In this document: positions 36,746 through 44,868 of the stretch, piece after piece | Layout of the letters: every line of letters begins with the position of its first letter | How positions within the stretch are numbered: position 1 is the first letter of the stretch | Source of the DNA: DASUKM01 sp036278735 | Lineage (GTDB): Bacteria > Acidobacteriota > Vicinamibacteria > Vicinamibacterales > 2-12-FULL-66-21 | Assembly (NCBI GenBank): GCA_036278735.1 | Contig: DASUKM010000009.1 | Location: forward strand, 29,167 to 93,166 | Reading direction: 5' to 3' | Length of the DNA stretch: 64,000 nucleotides | Made by a program: the position numbers and the translations under genes | Notes under the pieces: generated by a model | Database searches by the model: none | The model's input: only the letters and a program-made list of their open reading frames with translations | Told to the model about the DNA's origin: nothing

Positions 36746-37480
36746 CTATCGACTGCTGCCGTACCAGTCGCGGATCCGGACCTCGATGCCGGTGCCCTTC
36801 AGCGCGGAGGCGAATTCGTCGAGGTTCTGTCCCTTGTAGTGGTACGGGTACACGATCTTCGGCTTGAACGCCTTCACGCACGCCGCGGCTTCCGAGGGGG
36901 GCATCGTGAACGGCAGGTTCATCGGAACGAACGCGACGTCGATGTTCCGGAAGGCCTTCATCTCGGGCGTGCACTCCGTATCCCCCGCGATATAGATCCG
37001 CTTGCCGCCCAGCGTCAGGATGTAGCCGTTGCCGCGTCCCTTGTCGTGATACAGCTTCCCCGGCGCGGGACCGCGCGTGAGGTTGTACATCGGGACCGCC
37101 TCGATCGAAATGCCGTCGACGGTCTTCGTCTCGCCGTTGGCCATCACGAGGGCGCCGTGGACCTGCGCTGCGACCGCCGCCGGCGCGACGAGGCGCGTGT
37201 CTTGTTTCCGGATCTTCGCAATCGTCGCCGGGTCGAGATGGTCGCCGTGGATGTCGGTGACCAGGATGATGTCGGGCGACGGCAGACCGCCGAAGTCCGC
37301 CTGCGCGACGGGATCCACGTCGACGACGCGGCCGGCGTGCCGCAGCTGCAGCGTCGCGTGATAGAGCGGCGCGATCGTGATTGGGCCGCCGCTGGCGGGG
37401 ATCGTGTCGGGCGCGGGGGCAGGCCCGATGAGGGCGAGCACGGCGAGCGCGCTCACACCGAGACGGACGGCATCAGACAT
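36746..37480 (-). CDS. Secreted MBL-fold metallo-hydrolase (UlaG-like)
   Basis: A 244-residue protein. The ATG at 37480 follows AGGAAGGAG and starts a signal peptide (LGVSALAVLALIGPAPAPD). The metal motif reads TDIHGDHLD: the usual first histidine of HxHxDH is an aspartate, while the rest of the motif is intact. Further family segments are IYIAGDTECTPEM and the final YPYHYKG. The fold binds one or two metal ions and hydrolyses phosphodiester, lactone or similar bonds; the substrate is not predictable. It diverges from the ArsR gene. Confidence 0.87.
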   Translation of the reverse strand: MSDAVRLGVSALAVLALIGPAPAPDTIPASGGPITIAPLYHATLQLRHAGRVVDVDPVAQADFGGLPSPDIILVTDIHGDHLDPATIAKIRKQDTRLVAPAAVAAQVHGALVMANGETKTVDGISIEAVPMYNLTRGPAPGKLYHDKGRGNGYILTLGGKRIYIAGDTECTPEMKAFRNIDVAFVPMNLPFTMPPSEAAACVKAFKPKIVYPYHYKGQNLDEFASALKGTGIEVRIRDWYGSSR

Positions 37481-37518
37481 GTCGATCGGCTCCTTCCTGA
37501 CTGGTGTATCACACCCTC

Positions 37519-37547
37519 TTGACATTAATTTTAGTTTTAACTAAATT
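37519..37547 (+). promoter_or_regulatory. Promoter and operator of the ArsR-SRPBCC pair
   Basis: TTGACA (37519-37524), 17 bases, TAAATT (37542-37547), then nine bases to the ATG at 37557, so the mRNA is nearly leaderless. The inverted repeat TTAGTT-TT-AACTAA (37531-37544) lies between the two boxes and overlaps the -10. The segment is strikingly AT-rich against its surroundings. It is the likely autoregulatory ArsR site. Confidence 0.75.
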
Positions 37548-37556
37548 GTTGACGCG

Positions 37557-37925
37557 ATGCCGACCGCGCCCCTGCTCGCCACCGTCGCCTCCCCGCGCCG
37601 TCGCGAGATCCTGCGGCTCACATGGAGCCGCGAAGTGGCCGCGGGCGAGATTCATGCCGCGATGCCCGACGTGTCCTTCGGCGCCGTCTCGCTGCACCTC
37701 CGCGCGCTCCGCGACGCCGGGCTGCTCGACGTCCGCCGCGCCGATCGTCACCGGTTCTACCGCGCCCGGCGCGAGGCCCTCGGGCCGCTCGCGGCCGCGC
37801 TGGAAGACATGTGGAGCGACGCGTTGTGGCGGTTGAAGCTGGCGGCGGAACTCGAACACACGCGCCGCGGCCCGAGGCCGGGCCGCCAGGTTCCGCGCCG
37901 GCCGCAGATCAAGAGGAGAGGATGA
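37557..37925 (+). CDS. ArsR family transcriptional regulator
   Basis: A 122-residue winged-helix protein (VASPRRREILRLTWSREVAA; SFGAVSLHLRALRDAGLLDV; RADRHRFYRARREAL). It has no metal-binding cysteine pair, so it belongs to the metal-independent ArsR type commonly paired with SRPBCC proteins. The basic C-terminal tail ends IKRRG. Its stop overlaps the next start as ATGA, so the two genes are translationally coupled. Autorepression is inferred from the palindrome in its promoter. Confidence 0.92.
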   Translation: MPTAPLLATVASPRRREILRLTWSREVAAGEIHAAMPDVSFGAVSLHLRALRDAGLLDVRRADRHRFYRARREALGPLAAALEDMWSDALWRLKLAAELEHTRRGPRPGRQVPRRPQIKRRG

Positions 37926-38689
37926 TGGAGCTTCCGCATCGCCTGGAACGGAGCGTCACGATCGGCGCTCCCCGCGCCCTCGTCTTCGCGTACTTCACCG
38001 ACGGCGCACGATGGGCGGCGTGGTGGGGCGCGGGATCCACCATCGACGCGCGCCGCGGCGGATGCGTGTCGATCCGCTATCCCGACGGGACGGAGGTCTC
38101 CGGCGAAGTGCTCGACGTCTCGCCGCCCGAACACATTGTCTTCACGTACGGGTACGTCAGCGGCACGCCGATTCCTGCGGGCGCCTCCCGCGTCACGATC
38201 CGACTCGCCGCGGCGTCGGGGGGCACGCGCGTGGAGGTCGTGCACGAGTTCGCCGACCCCGCCGTCCGCGATCAGCACGTGCAGGGCTGGCGCTATCAAC
38301 TGTCGCTCTTCGCCAACGTCGTCATGAACGAGCGGCACCGCGGCGCGGCCGCCTCGGTCGACGCGTGGTTCGCCGCGTGGTCGGAGCCGGACGGCACCGC
38401 CCGGCGCGCGGCGCTCGATCGAATTGCGACGCCGGCCGTCGCGCTCCGGGACCGTTTCAGCGCCATCGACGGCCTCGACGAGCTGACCGAGCACATGGGA
38501 GCCGCGCTGCGGTTCATGCCGGGCCTCACACTGCGGCGCGAGGGGGACGTGCGCCATTGTCAGGGGACGCTCCTCGCGGACTGGACGGCCGTTGGATCCG
38601 GCGATCAGCCGCGCGGCCGCGGGACGACGGTGTTCATGCTCGCCTCCGACGGCCGTATCGCTTCCGCGACGGGGTTCTGGCTGCCATAG
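37922..38689 (+). CDS. SRPBCC protein fused to an NTF2-like domain
   Basis: A 255-residue protein whose first half is an AHSA1-type SRPBCC domain (RSVTIGAPRALVFAYFTDGA, then the W-W-G motif and PPEHIVFTYGY). The second half, from about residue 155, looks like an SnoaL/NTF2-type domain (ALDRIATPAVALRDRFSAID; GRIASATGFW). Both folds enclose hydrophobic ligand pockets. ArsR-coupled SRPBCC genes are widespread, but the activity is unknown. AGGAGAGG precedes the two adjacent ATGs (37922 and 37925). Confidence 0.85.
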   Translation: MMELPHRLERSVTIGAPRALVFAYFTDGARWAAWWGAGSTIDARRGGCVSIRYPDGTEVSGEVLDVSPPEHIVFTYGYVSGTPIPAGASRVTIRLAAASGGTRVEVVHEFADPAVRDQHVQGWRYQLSLFANVVMNERHRGAAASVDAWFAAWSEPDGTARRAALDRIATPAVALRDRFSAIDGLDELTEHMGAALRFMPGLTLRREGDVRHCQGTLLADWTAVGSGDQPRGRGTTVFMLASDGRIASATGFWLP

Positions 38690-38736
38690 GTGCCTGGCAC
38701 CTTTGGCCCGGCGGTTGCGCTGCGCGGCGCCCGCCG

Positions 38737-40149
38737 CTAATGCGAACTCCTCTCTCTTCGTCCGCGAAACGTCTCGGCGCTCGCGGCAGCCGTGAAGTTC
38801 ACCGGACGGCCGCCCGCCTGGCCTTCGACATGGCACGTCCCCCGAAGCTGCAGGAAGTCGAGCGCGCTCGCCACGCTCGCCTGACGCGCGGTCACCGTCG
38901 TCTGCGTGACGGCGAGATCGAAGGTGAGCGCGAGCGAGGTCCCCTCGCCGCGCACGACGATCCGGCGCGGCCGTCCCGTCGCCGGATCGTTGATCTCGTC
39001 GATGCGCACGTCGGTCGCGTAGCCGACGAGTCCCTGGGGCCCGATGGCCGCAAGAAATCCTGGAATGCGCGCGGGGTCGGCGGCGTCGGCTGGCGGGTGC
39101 ACGCGGCCGTACACGAACGACAGCCCGCCCCCCTGCACCTGCCCCCATTGCCACGACACGCCGTCCCAGAACCCCCAGTTGTGATCGTGATACGCGGCCC
39201 CCCCCGTCAGCGCGATCGTCTCCGTCCCGACCTGAAGGCTGCCATCCAGCGTGCCCGACATCACCGGCACGACGTAGCCCGAGACCCACCCGCCGGCGCC
39301 GCGGATCGACAGGGGCGGCAGCGATCGCCCGGGCGTCGCGTGCACGACGATCTCGCCGGAGGCGCGCGCGCGCCCGGCTTCCGCCGGCAGATCGAGCGTG
39401 ATGTGATAGTCGGTCCCGACCAGCCGCACGCGGCTGCGCCCGACGGTGAGGTCCGGCGCGTTCTCGAGAAGTGACGCCGCGTTCACCGTCGCGCGGTCCG
39501 CGTACGAGGTCATGCGCCCGGCGCGTTCGAGCTGCAGCCGAACCCCCATCTCGCGCTCGCCCGATGCGCGCGACGGACCCGCCAGAAATGTCAGGTAGAA
39601 GCGCGCGTCCGCCGTGCGCCCGTTGAAATACAACCACTCGGCCCACGAATCGGCCCGCGCGGGCACGTCGGGAACGGCGTGAAAGCGATCGATCTCGCGC
39701 AGCAGCGCGCCGGGATCGGGTGAGGCCCATGCCCGATCTGCCGGCGTGTCCCGCCAATCGCCGGCGCGCCGGATCTCCGGCTCGCCGAGCCGGCGTTCGA
39801 GGCTCGGGATGCCTCCGGTCGCCCGAATCGGCGTCGCCGTCCCGTCGCCCTCGATCAGATACAACGGCGACTCGAGGGTCGGCGCCGCGACAGCGATGCG
39901 CGCGTCGAGCGGAGCGGACCCGAGCACGCTCGAGAGGACGAATCGCGCGTTCGGGATCCGGCCCGATGCCCCGACGATCGCGACGTCGCCGCCGCCGACC
40001 AGCGCGGGTACACGCGCCTGTTCGAGGATCGCGCCGCCGATGCCGAGCAGTGCCGCCATGACCGCGACGCCGAGGCCGAAGCCGCCGGCGAGCACCGCGC
40101 TCCGGATCGGGCGCGCCGCGAGCGATCGCCACGCGAGCCTGAAGATCAT
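38737..40149 (-). CDS. AttH/CrtC-like (hydroxyneurosporene-synthase-like) protein with N-terminal membrane segment
   Basis: A 470-residue protein. Residues 1-45 look like the start of an FtsX/MacB permease (FRLAWRSLAARPIRSAVLAG and then a helix). From about residue 140 the AttH/CrtC lipocalin-like domain begins (SWAEWLYFNGRT at 169-180; AYHDHNWGFWDG at 319-330). In the Agrobacterium attEFGH cluster AttH accompanies an ABC transporter; here it is the last gene of a four-gene operon with a permease pair and an ATPase. Its start overlaps the ATPase stop (ATGA). It may bind or modify the hydrophobic cargo of the transporter. Confidence 0.85.
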   Translation of the reverse strand: MIFRLAWRSLAARPIRSAVLAGGFGLGVAVMAALLGIGGAILEQARVPALVGGGDVAIVGASGRIPNARFVLSSVLGSAPLDARIAVAAPTLESPLYLIEGDGTATPIRATGGIPSLERRLGEPEIRRAGDWRDTPADRAWASPDPGALLREIDRFHAVPDVPARADSWAEWLYFNGRTADARFYLTFLAGPSRASGEREMGVRLQLERAGRMTSYADRATVNAASLLENAPDLTVGRSRVRLVGTDYHITLDLPAEAGRARASGEIVVHATPGRSLPPLSIRGAGGWVSGYVVPVMSGTLDGSLQVGTETIALTGGAAYHDHNWGFWDGVSWQWGQVQGGGLSFVYGRVHPPADAADPARIPGFLAAIGPQGLVGYATDVRIDEINDPATGRPRRIVVRGEGTSLALTFDLAVTQTTVTARQASVASALDFLQLRGTCHVEGQAGGRPVNFTAAASAETFRGRRERSSH

Positions 40150-40832
40150 CGTCCCGAGTCCTCGACGATGCGGCCGTCGCGCATGCGGAGCAGGCGGGCG
40201 GCCCGCGCCGCGATCGCCGCGTCGTGGGTGACGACCACGACCGCGGTCCCGTCGGCGTGCAGCCGATCGAGCAGGGTGGCGATCTGATCGCCGGTCGCCT
40301 GATCCAGTTCGCCCGTCGGCTCGTCGGCGAGCAACAGGCGCGGCTGGTTCGCGAGCGCCCGCGCGATCGCGACGCGCTGCATCTCGCCGCCCGAGAGTTC
40401 CGCCGGACGGTGTGTCGCGCGGTGCGCCAGGCCGACGTAGTCGAGCAGTTCCGCGGTACGCTGGCGGCGCGCCGCGCGCGAGGCGCCCGCCTCCGCCTGC
40501 GGCAGCTCGACGTTCTCCCAGGCCGTCAGCATCGGGAGCAGGAAAAACCGCTGGAACACGAACCCGATCTCGCGCAATCGAAGCCGGCTGCGTTCGCCGT
40601 CGGGCAGGCCGGCGACGTCGCGATCCTGGAATCTGAGCGTGCCGCGCGTCGGCACGTCGACGCAGCCGAGCACGTGCAGCAGCGTCGACTTGCCACAGCC
40701 GGATGGTCCCACGATGCCCAGGTACTCTCCCGCGTCGATCCGCAGCGACACGCCGTCGAGCGCCGTCACCGGACCGGCGCGCATCGGGAACACGCGCGAC
40801 ACCTCGCGCGCTTCGACGACGGCAGCGCTCAC
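40146..40832 (-). CDS. ABC transporter ATP-binding protein (AttE/LolD/MacB type)
   Basis: A 228-residue ATPase. Walker A is GPSGCGKST, the signature is [15 protein letters not shown], Walker B is [11 protein letters not shown] and the switch histidine is in VVTHD. The family serves FtsX-like permeases that move lipids, lipoproteins or peptides rather than small solutes. The GTG at 40832 overlaps the permease stop as GTGA; the longer frame upstream lies inside the permease gene. It powers the two permeases encoded immediately upstream. Confidence 0.95.
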   Translation of the reverse strand: MSAAVVEAREVSRVFPMRAGPVTALDGVSLRIDAGEYLGIVGPSGCGKSTLLHVLGCVDVPTRGTLRFQDRDVAGLPDGERSRLRLREIGFVFQRFFLLPMLTAWENVELPQAEAGASRAARRQRTAELLDYVGLAHRATHRPAELSGGEMQRVAIARALANQPRLLLADEPTGELDQATGDQIATLLDRLHADGTAVVVVTHDAAIAARAARLLRMRDGRIVEDSGR

Positions 40833-42088
40833 GAGACGACCTCGCGCCGCAGCGTGCCCGCGATCGGCAGGGCCGCGACGATTCGCATGGGGTAGGCGGC
40901 GGCCCCGATCGACGCGACCGCCAGCAGCACCGCGTAGAGACCGAGCGCGCGGGGCTCGAACACGAAAAAGTGCAGCCCCGACGGGATGCCCGGCATGCCG
41001 CGCAGGATCCGATCGAGCCAGACCGAGAGGACCAGCCCGACGGGCACCGCGAGGATGCCGCCGGTGCCGACGAGCAGGACGGATTCCCACAGGATGCCGG
41101 AGACGACGCGCCCGCGCGACAACCCCACGGCGCGCAGGGTCGCGATCTCGCCCAGGTGCTGGTTCACCGAGACGGTCAGCAGGACGGCGATCAGCAGGAA
41201 GCCGAAGAAGAGCGTGACCGTCGCGAGCACCGACGAAATCTCGCGAAAGTAGGAAAACTCGACGCGGGAGAACTGCGCCACCATCTGTTCGTTCGTCACC
41301 ACGTGAAGATCCGGGCGCAAGCGGCGGATGGCGGCGACGGCCGCGCCTGGGCCCGCCTCGTCGCGCGATCGGACGAGCAGCATGTCCGCGCGATCCACGT
41401 CCTCCCCGCCGCACAACCGCGCCGCGCTCTCGATCGTCCCCCCCGCGCTGTTGTCGGTCGCCGCGTCGAAGGGAAAGTCCGCAATCCCCGAGACGACGAA
41501 CGTGACGGGGGGCAGCGCGTCCGCGGCATCCCCGCACCGGCCGCGCAGGGCGACGCGCGATCCCGGCGACGCCCCCAGCGCGCGCGCGAGACGACGGTTG
41601 ACCACGACCGTGGGCTCCGCCGCCGCGCTCTCCACGTCGCGCCCCTCGACCACGGTCCACAGCGGCCGCACGCGCATGTCGTTCCCGACGAACTGCACGC
41701 GATCGTCGTGCGTCGCGCCGTCACGGCCCGACATGCCCGCTGTGTGGGTCAGCCCTTCATGGCCCGACGGGTCACTCGCGCCAGCGAGCTCCGCGTCGAC
41801 GACGCGCACCTGCTGCACGGCCGCGACCTCCGGCAGCGCGGCAATCTGCGCCGCCAGCCTGGAGGCGTGTGCCAGACGCGGGCCGTCGAACGGCACCATG
41901 TCGGTCGCGAGCACGCGCGCGTCGAAGCCCCCTTCGTTCAGCAGATCCCGGAACGAGAGCACGAGGCCATGCGAGAGCAGCAGCATGTCGAACAGCAGCG
42001 CCCCGACGGCGGCCACGCCGAGGATGCCGAGGCCCGATCGCGCAGGCTGGCGCACCACGCTGATCCACGCGAGGCGGAACGCGCGCAT
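40829..42088 (-). CDS. FtsX-like ABC permease (AttF/AttG type)
   Basis: A 419-residue permease starting MRAFRLAWISVVRQPARSGL. One N-terminal helix is followed by a MacB-like periplasmic domain (about 45-285) and three helices of the FtsX core (LFFGFLLIAVLLTVSVNQHL; ATLRAVGLSRGRVVSGILWE). The start at 42088 is placed by similarity of this N-terminus to FtsX permeases; the open frame upstream overlaps the previous gene. Five bases separate it from the upstream permease, so translation is probably coupled. Confidence 0.9.
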   Translation of the reverse strand: MRAFRLAWISVVRQPARSGLGILGVAAVGALLFDMLLLSHGLVLSFRDLLNEGGFDARVLATDMVPFDGPRLAHASRLAAQIAALPEVAAVQQVRVVDAELAGASDPSGHEGLTHTAGMSGRDGATHDDRVQFVGNDMRVRPLWTVVEGRDVESAAAEPTVVVNRRLARALGASPGSRVALRGRCGDAADALPPVTFVVSGIADFPFDAATDNSAGGTIESAARLCGGEDVDRADMLLVRSRDEAGPGAAVAAIRRLRPDLHVVTNEQMVAQFSRVEFSYFREISSVLATVTLFFGFLLIAVLLTVSVNQHLGEIATLRAVGLSRGRVVSGILWESVLLVGTGGILAVPVGLVLSVWLDRILRGMPGIPSGLHFFVFEPRALGLYAVLLAVASIGAAAYPMRIVAALPIAGTLRREVVS

Positions 42089-42093
42089 CGCGG

Positions 42094-42978
42094 TCAACGG
42101 CGGATCAGCGCCAGCAGTTGGCGGCGCAACAGCGTCCACGACGCGACGAAGCTCGCCGCGATGCCGAGCGGCACCGCGATGGCGAGCGACCGCCAGACGA
42201 CCGACGGCGTGACCCGCAGGAACACGAGCGTCGTGTCGTACCGCCACTGGAAAAAGCGGTTGAAGATCCCCTCGGTGACCAACGCGAACAGAATGCCGCC
42301 GGCCGCCCCGACCACCGCGATGACGGCCCCCTCGGCCACGACCTGGGTCAGGATGCGTCCGCGCGTGAAGCCCATCAATCGGAGAATCCCGACGGTCGCG
42401 CGGCGCTCGTCGACGAGCATCACCATCAGGGCCAGCAGGAAGACGGCGCTCCCGAGCACGGTGACGACGGCGATCGCGAGGTGGAAGCGTTCGATGACGA
42501 CGAAGGTCCGCGTCCGCTGATCGGGCGCCGAGGTCGGGCGCGCGAGGCTGCCGGGGAGCCGCCGCGACACCTCGCGGGCAAACTCGCCGGCGCCCGCCGG
42601 ATCGATCAGCGCAACGTTGATCGACGTCACGGCGTCGGGCCCGTCGGCGTGTGCGGAGGCGCCGGTGAGCGCGAGCAGATCCGGCAGGTGCAGCCGCGCT
42701 TCGAGCGGCGCCTGCGCGAAATGCATCGGGTCCGGCGTGGGCTCGTAGATGCCGGCAATCCGGAACGGCCGCGCGCCGCGTCCCGACGGGTCCGATCCCA
42801 GCCGCACCGCGTCGCCGGCGTGAAGATGCCGTCGTTCGGCGAGCTGACGGCTGATCAGGATCGCGGGCGGCGACTCCTCCGCCACCCGAACGGCAGACGC
42901 GCGAGCCGCGACGGCGAGGAGCGAAGCGGCCGCCGCGATCGTCGCGGCGGCACACCCCGTCCGGAACGGGAGCCTCAT
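42094..42978 (-). CDS. FtsX-like ABC permease, first gene of the AttEFGH-like operon
   Basis: A 294-residue permease, shorter than its partner. An N-terminal helix (AAATIAAAASLLAVAARASA) is followed by a reduced periplasmic domain of about 130 residues (SRQLAERRHLHAGDAVRLGS) and the three-helix FtsX core (VDERRATVGILRLMGFTRGR). With the second permease it would form a heterodimer. It is the first of four genes reading towards 38737. A promoter with a -10 seven bases before the ATG makes a very short or absent leader likely. Confidence 0.88.
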   Translation of the reverse strand: MRLPFRTGCAAATIAAAASLLAVAARASAVRVAEESPPAILISRQLAERRHLHAGDAVRLGSDPSGRGARPFRIAGIYEPTPDPMHFAQAPLEARLHLPDLLALTGASAHADGPDAVTSINVALIDPAGAGEFAREVSRRLPGSLARPTSAPDQRTRTFVVIERFHLAIAVVTVLGSAVFLLALMVMLVDERRATVGILRLMGFTRGRILTQVVAEGAVIAVVGAAGGILFALVTEGIFNRFFQWRYDTTLVFLRVTPSVVWRSLAIAVPLGIAASFVASWTLLRRQLLALIRR

Positions 42979-42985
42979 CCTCTTT

Positions 42986-43014
42986 CTTATATCGAACGGG
43001 GCGCCCGATGTCGA
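42986..43014 (-). promoter_or_regulatory. Promoter of the AttEFGH-like operon
   Basis: On the minus strand TCGACA (43014-43009), 17 bases, TATAAG (42991-42986), seven bases, then ATG at 42978. Five of six -35 bases match consensus. AAAGAGG lies directly against the ATG, too close for a normal Shine-Dalgarno site. Confidence 0.55.
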
Positions 43015-43042
43015 AGACGCGAACGGAATGGCGGCGCCGGGC

Positions 43043-43189
43043 TCAGCGGCACTGCGGGTGCTGGCACCCGCAGCGAAGCTCGGTCATGTCCCCGGCGTGC
43101 TTGCAGTGCTCGCTGCAATACTTGCCGTACGGACTCTTGTCGGGAACGGAGCAGGAACAACCCGGGTGAGCACACTGTGCGGCGGCCAT
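43043..43189 (-). CDS. Small metallothionein-like cysteine-rich protein
   Basis: A 48-residue protein with nine cysteines and five histidines in the order CAHPGCSCSV, GKYCSEHCKH, RCGCQHPQC. This pattern resembles bacterial metallothioneins of the SmtA class, which bind Zn, Cd or Cu through clustered Cys and His. GGGAGGAC precedes the ATG at 43189. It is shorter than cyanobacterial SmtA and could be a different zinc-ribbon-like protein. No metal regulator sits next to it. Confidence 0.8.
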   Translation of the reverse strand: MAAAQCAHPGCSCSVPDKSPYGKYCSEHCKHAGDMTELRCGCQHPQCR

Positions 43190-43344
43190 GTCGTCCTCCC
43201 TCTTGCAATCCGGGGGCTTCGCCCCTCGGACTCCCCGACTCGCGCCCTCGCTCGCCGCTTCGCCTCCGTGCGCGAGGCTCGCTCCCACGGCTCGCTCGGA
43301 TCGCCATCGGGGCTTCGTGCCTGACGCGCCACGGATGGTCCCGG
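43190..43344. other. Intergenic region with hairpin
   Basis: 155 bases between the metallothionein-like and AsmA genes, both on the minus strand. GGGGGCTTCGCCCC (from about 43210) forms a compact hairpin that could be a terminator or REP-type element. The rest is CTCGC/GCTCG-rich simple sequence. No promoter stands out. Confidence 0.4.
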
Positions 43345-44868
43345 TTATTGTACTCCCGGCCCTTTCTTTCCGATCAGGCGATCGAGCAGCGACCGCGCTT
43401 TGCGCTTCAGCTCGTTCTCGAGCGCGCGGCGGCCGGCCGCGGCCAGGTCGACCGTGACGACCGGATGCTCCAGCGTGCCGCCGACCACGACCGGCAGGAT
43501 CACGCGTCCGTCCTGCTGAGCATAGCGGCGCAGGTCCGTGCCCGCCTGGGCCGTCAGCGCGCGCGAGAGGAGGACGTCGGCGTGCGCATCGAGCCGGCCG
43601 CCCGCCAGCCGCAGCGTGCCGCGCCCCTGCAGATCGACGTCGCGCGAATCGAGCGTCAGGGCGTCGAAGGTCAGCGTGCCGCCGGCGAGTGCGAGCGTGC
43701 CGGCCAGACGAGAAAAGGCCGACCCGGAACCGGCCGGCGGCGCGCCGGACGGCTTGCCAAAGGCGAGCACCAGCGTGCGGACGAGATCGAGGTGCGGAAT
43801 GCGGCCGTCGACGACGCTGGCCTCGATGGTTCCGCCCGCGGAGCGCATCAGCGCGCTCGCCTCCGAACCCGCGGCCTTCAGCGACAGCCTCGCCCCGAGG
43901 CGGCCGGTCATGGCGTCGCCCAGCGACGCCGCCTTCATGACCTGTGCGACGTCGACGCCGTCGAGACGGCCGCTCAGCGTCAGGCGCGGCACCGCGCCGG
44001 CGGTGTCCGCATCGAGCCGTCCTTGAAAGCGGCCGCCGTACATCGACACCGTGAGCGGCGACACCTGTGTGGACCCGGACTGCAGCGTCGTCGTTGCGGC
44101 GAGATCTCGAAATGCATAGGCGCCGAACGTGCCGCGCGGCGCCGTCGCATTGACGACGATGTGCATGAGCGTTGGCCGACCTGCGGAAGCCCTGGCCGCC
44201 GAAGCGTTCGCGGAGCCCGCCGAAGCCTTGGCGGAGGCGGCCATCGCGATCACTTCGTCGACGTCGAGCGGGTCGGCGTGAACGTCGAACTGCCCTTCGC
44301 TCCGCGCCACGCTCGTCAGCTGGCCGCTGGCAGACATCCGCGTTCGCGCACCTCGCAGCGTCAACCGCTTCACCTGCAGACGATCGCCCTCGAGCGACGA
44401 GTCGGCGTCGACGCGCCAGGTCTGACGCCCGACATCGACCTCGACGTCGCGGAGCGAGATCACGCGAATCGACGTAATCGAAAAGCCAGACGCCGGCGCG
44501 CTGGATGGAGCCGACAGGCCCGAGAGCATCGGCATCGGCAGTGGGAGCGTGATCCGGCTGTCCGACACGACGACCTCCGCGTTCTCGATGGTGCGGCTGA
44601 GGAGTCCGCGCAGGCCCGTCACGACCCGAACGCTTCCGAGCGTGATCGCCGCCGGCTCGCCAATCGTCACGCCGCGAAGGTTCAGCGCGACGCGCGGAAA
44701 GATGGAGGCGCCGGCCGAGGCGATGTGGACCGGCTCCCCGAGGCGATCCGCGAGCTGCCGCTCGATCGACGAGCGCACCACGCCGGAACCGAGCACGTAG
44801 GTGGCCGCGCCGTAGACCGCCGCGATCAGCCCGGCGACGACGATCAGGGCGATGACGAGGCGCCGCAT
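43345..44868 (-). CDS. AsmA family protein
   Basis: A 507-residue envelope protein with one N-terminal helix (LVIALIVVAGLIAAVYGAA) and a long beta-rich region. Typical AsmA segments are IERQLADRLGEPVHIASAGA near the N-terminus, SVVDGRIPHLDLVRTLVLAF about two thirds along, and the final VVGGTLEHPVVTVDL. AsmA/TamB-like proteins are thought to bridge the periplasm and carry phospholipids between membranes. The ATG overlaps the kinase stop (TGATG), so expression is tied to the kinase gene just upstream. Confidence 0.9.
   Translation of the reverse strand: MRRLVIALIVVAGLIAAVYGAATYVLGSGVVRSSIERQLADRLGEPVHIASAGASIFPRVALNLRGVTIGEPAAITLGSVRVVTGLRGLLSRTIENAEVVVSDSRITLPLPMPMLSGLSAPSSAPASGFSITSIRVISLRDVEVDVGRQTWRVDADSSLEGDRLQVKRLTLRGARTRMSASGQLTSVARSEGQFDVHADPLDVDEVIAMAASAKASAGSANASAARASAGRPTLMHIVVNATAPRGTFGAYAFRDLAATTTLQSGSTQVSPLTVSMYGGRFQGRLDADTAGAVPRLTLSGRLDGVDVAQVMKAASLGDAMTGRLGARLSLKAAGSEASALMRSAGGTIEASVVDGRIPHLDLVRTLVLAFGKPSGAPPAGSGSAFSRLAGTLALAGGTLTFDALTLDSRDVDLQGRGTLRLAGGRLDAHADVLLSRALTAQAGTDLRRYAQQDGRVILPVVVGGTLEHPVVTVDLAAAGRRALENELKRKARSLLDRLIGKKGPGVQ

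Noticed and set aside
43190..43344. Insertion sequence end or attachment site
   Set aside because: The short hairpin has no matching partner nearby, and there is no transposase or target duplication.
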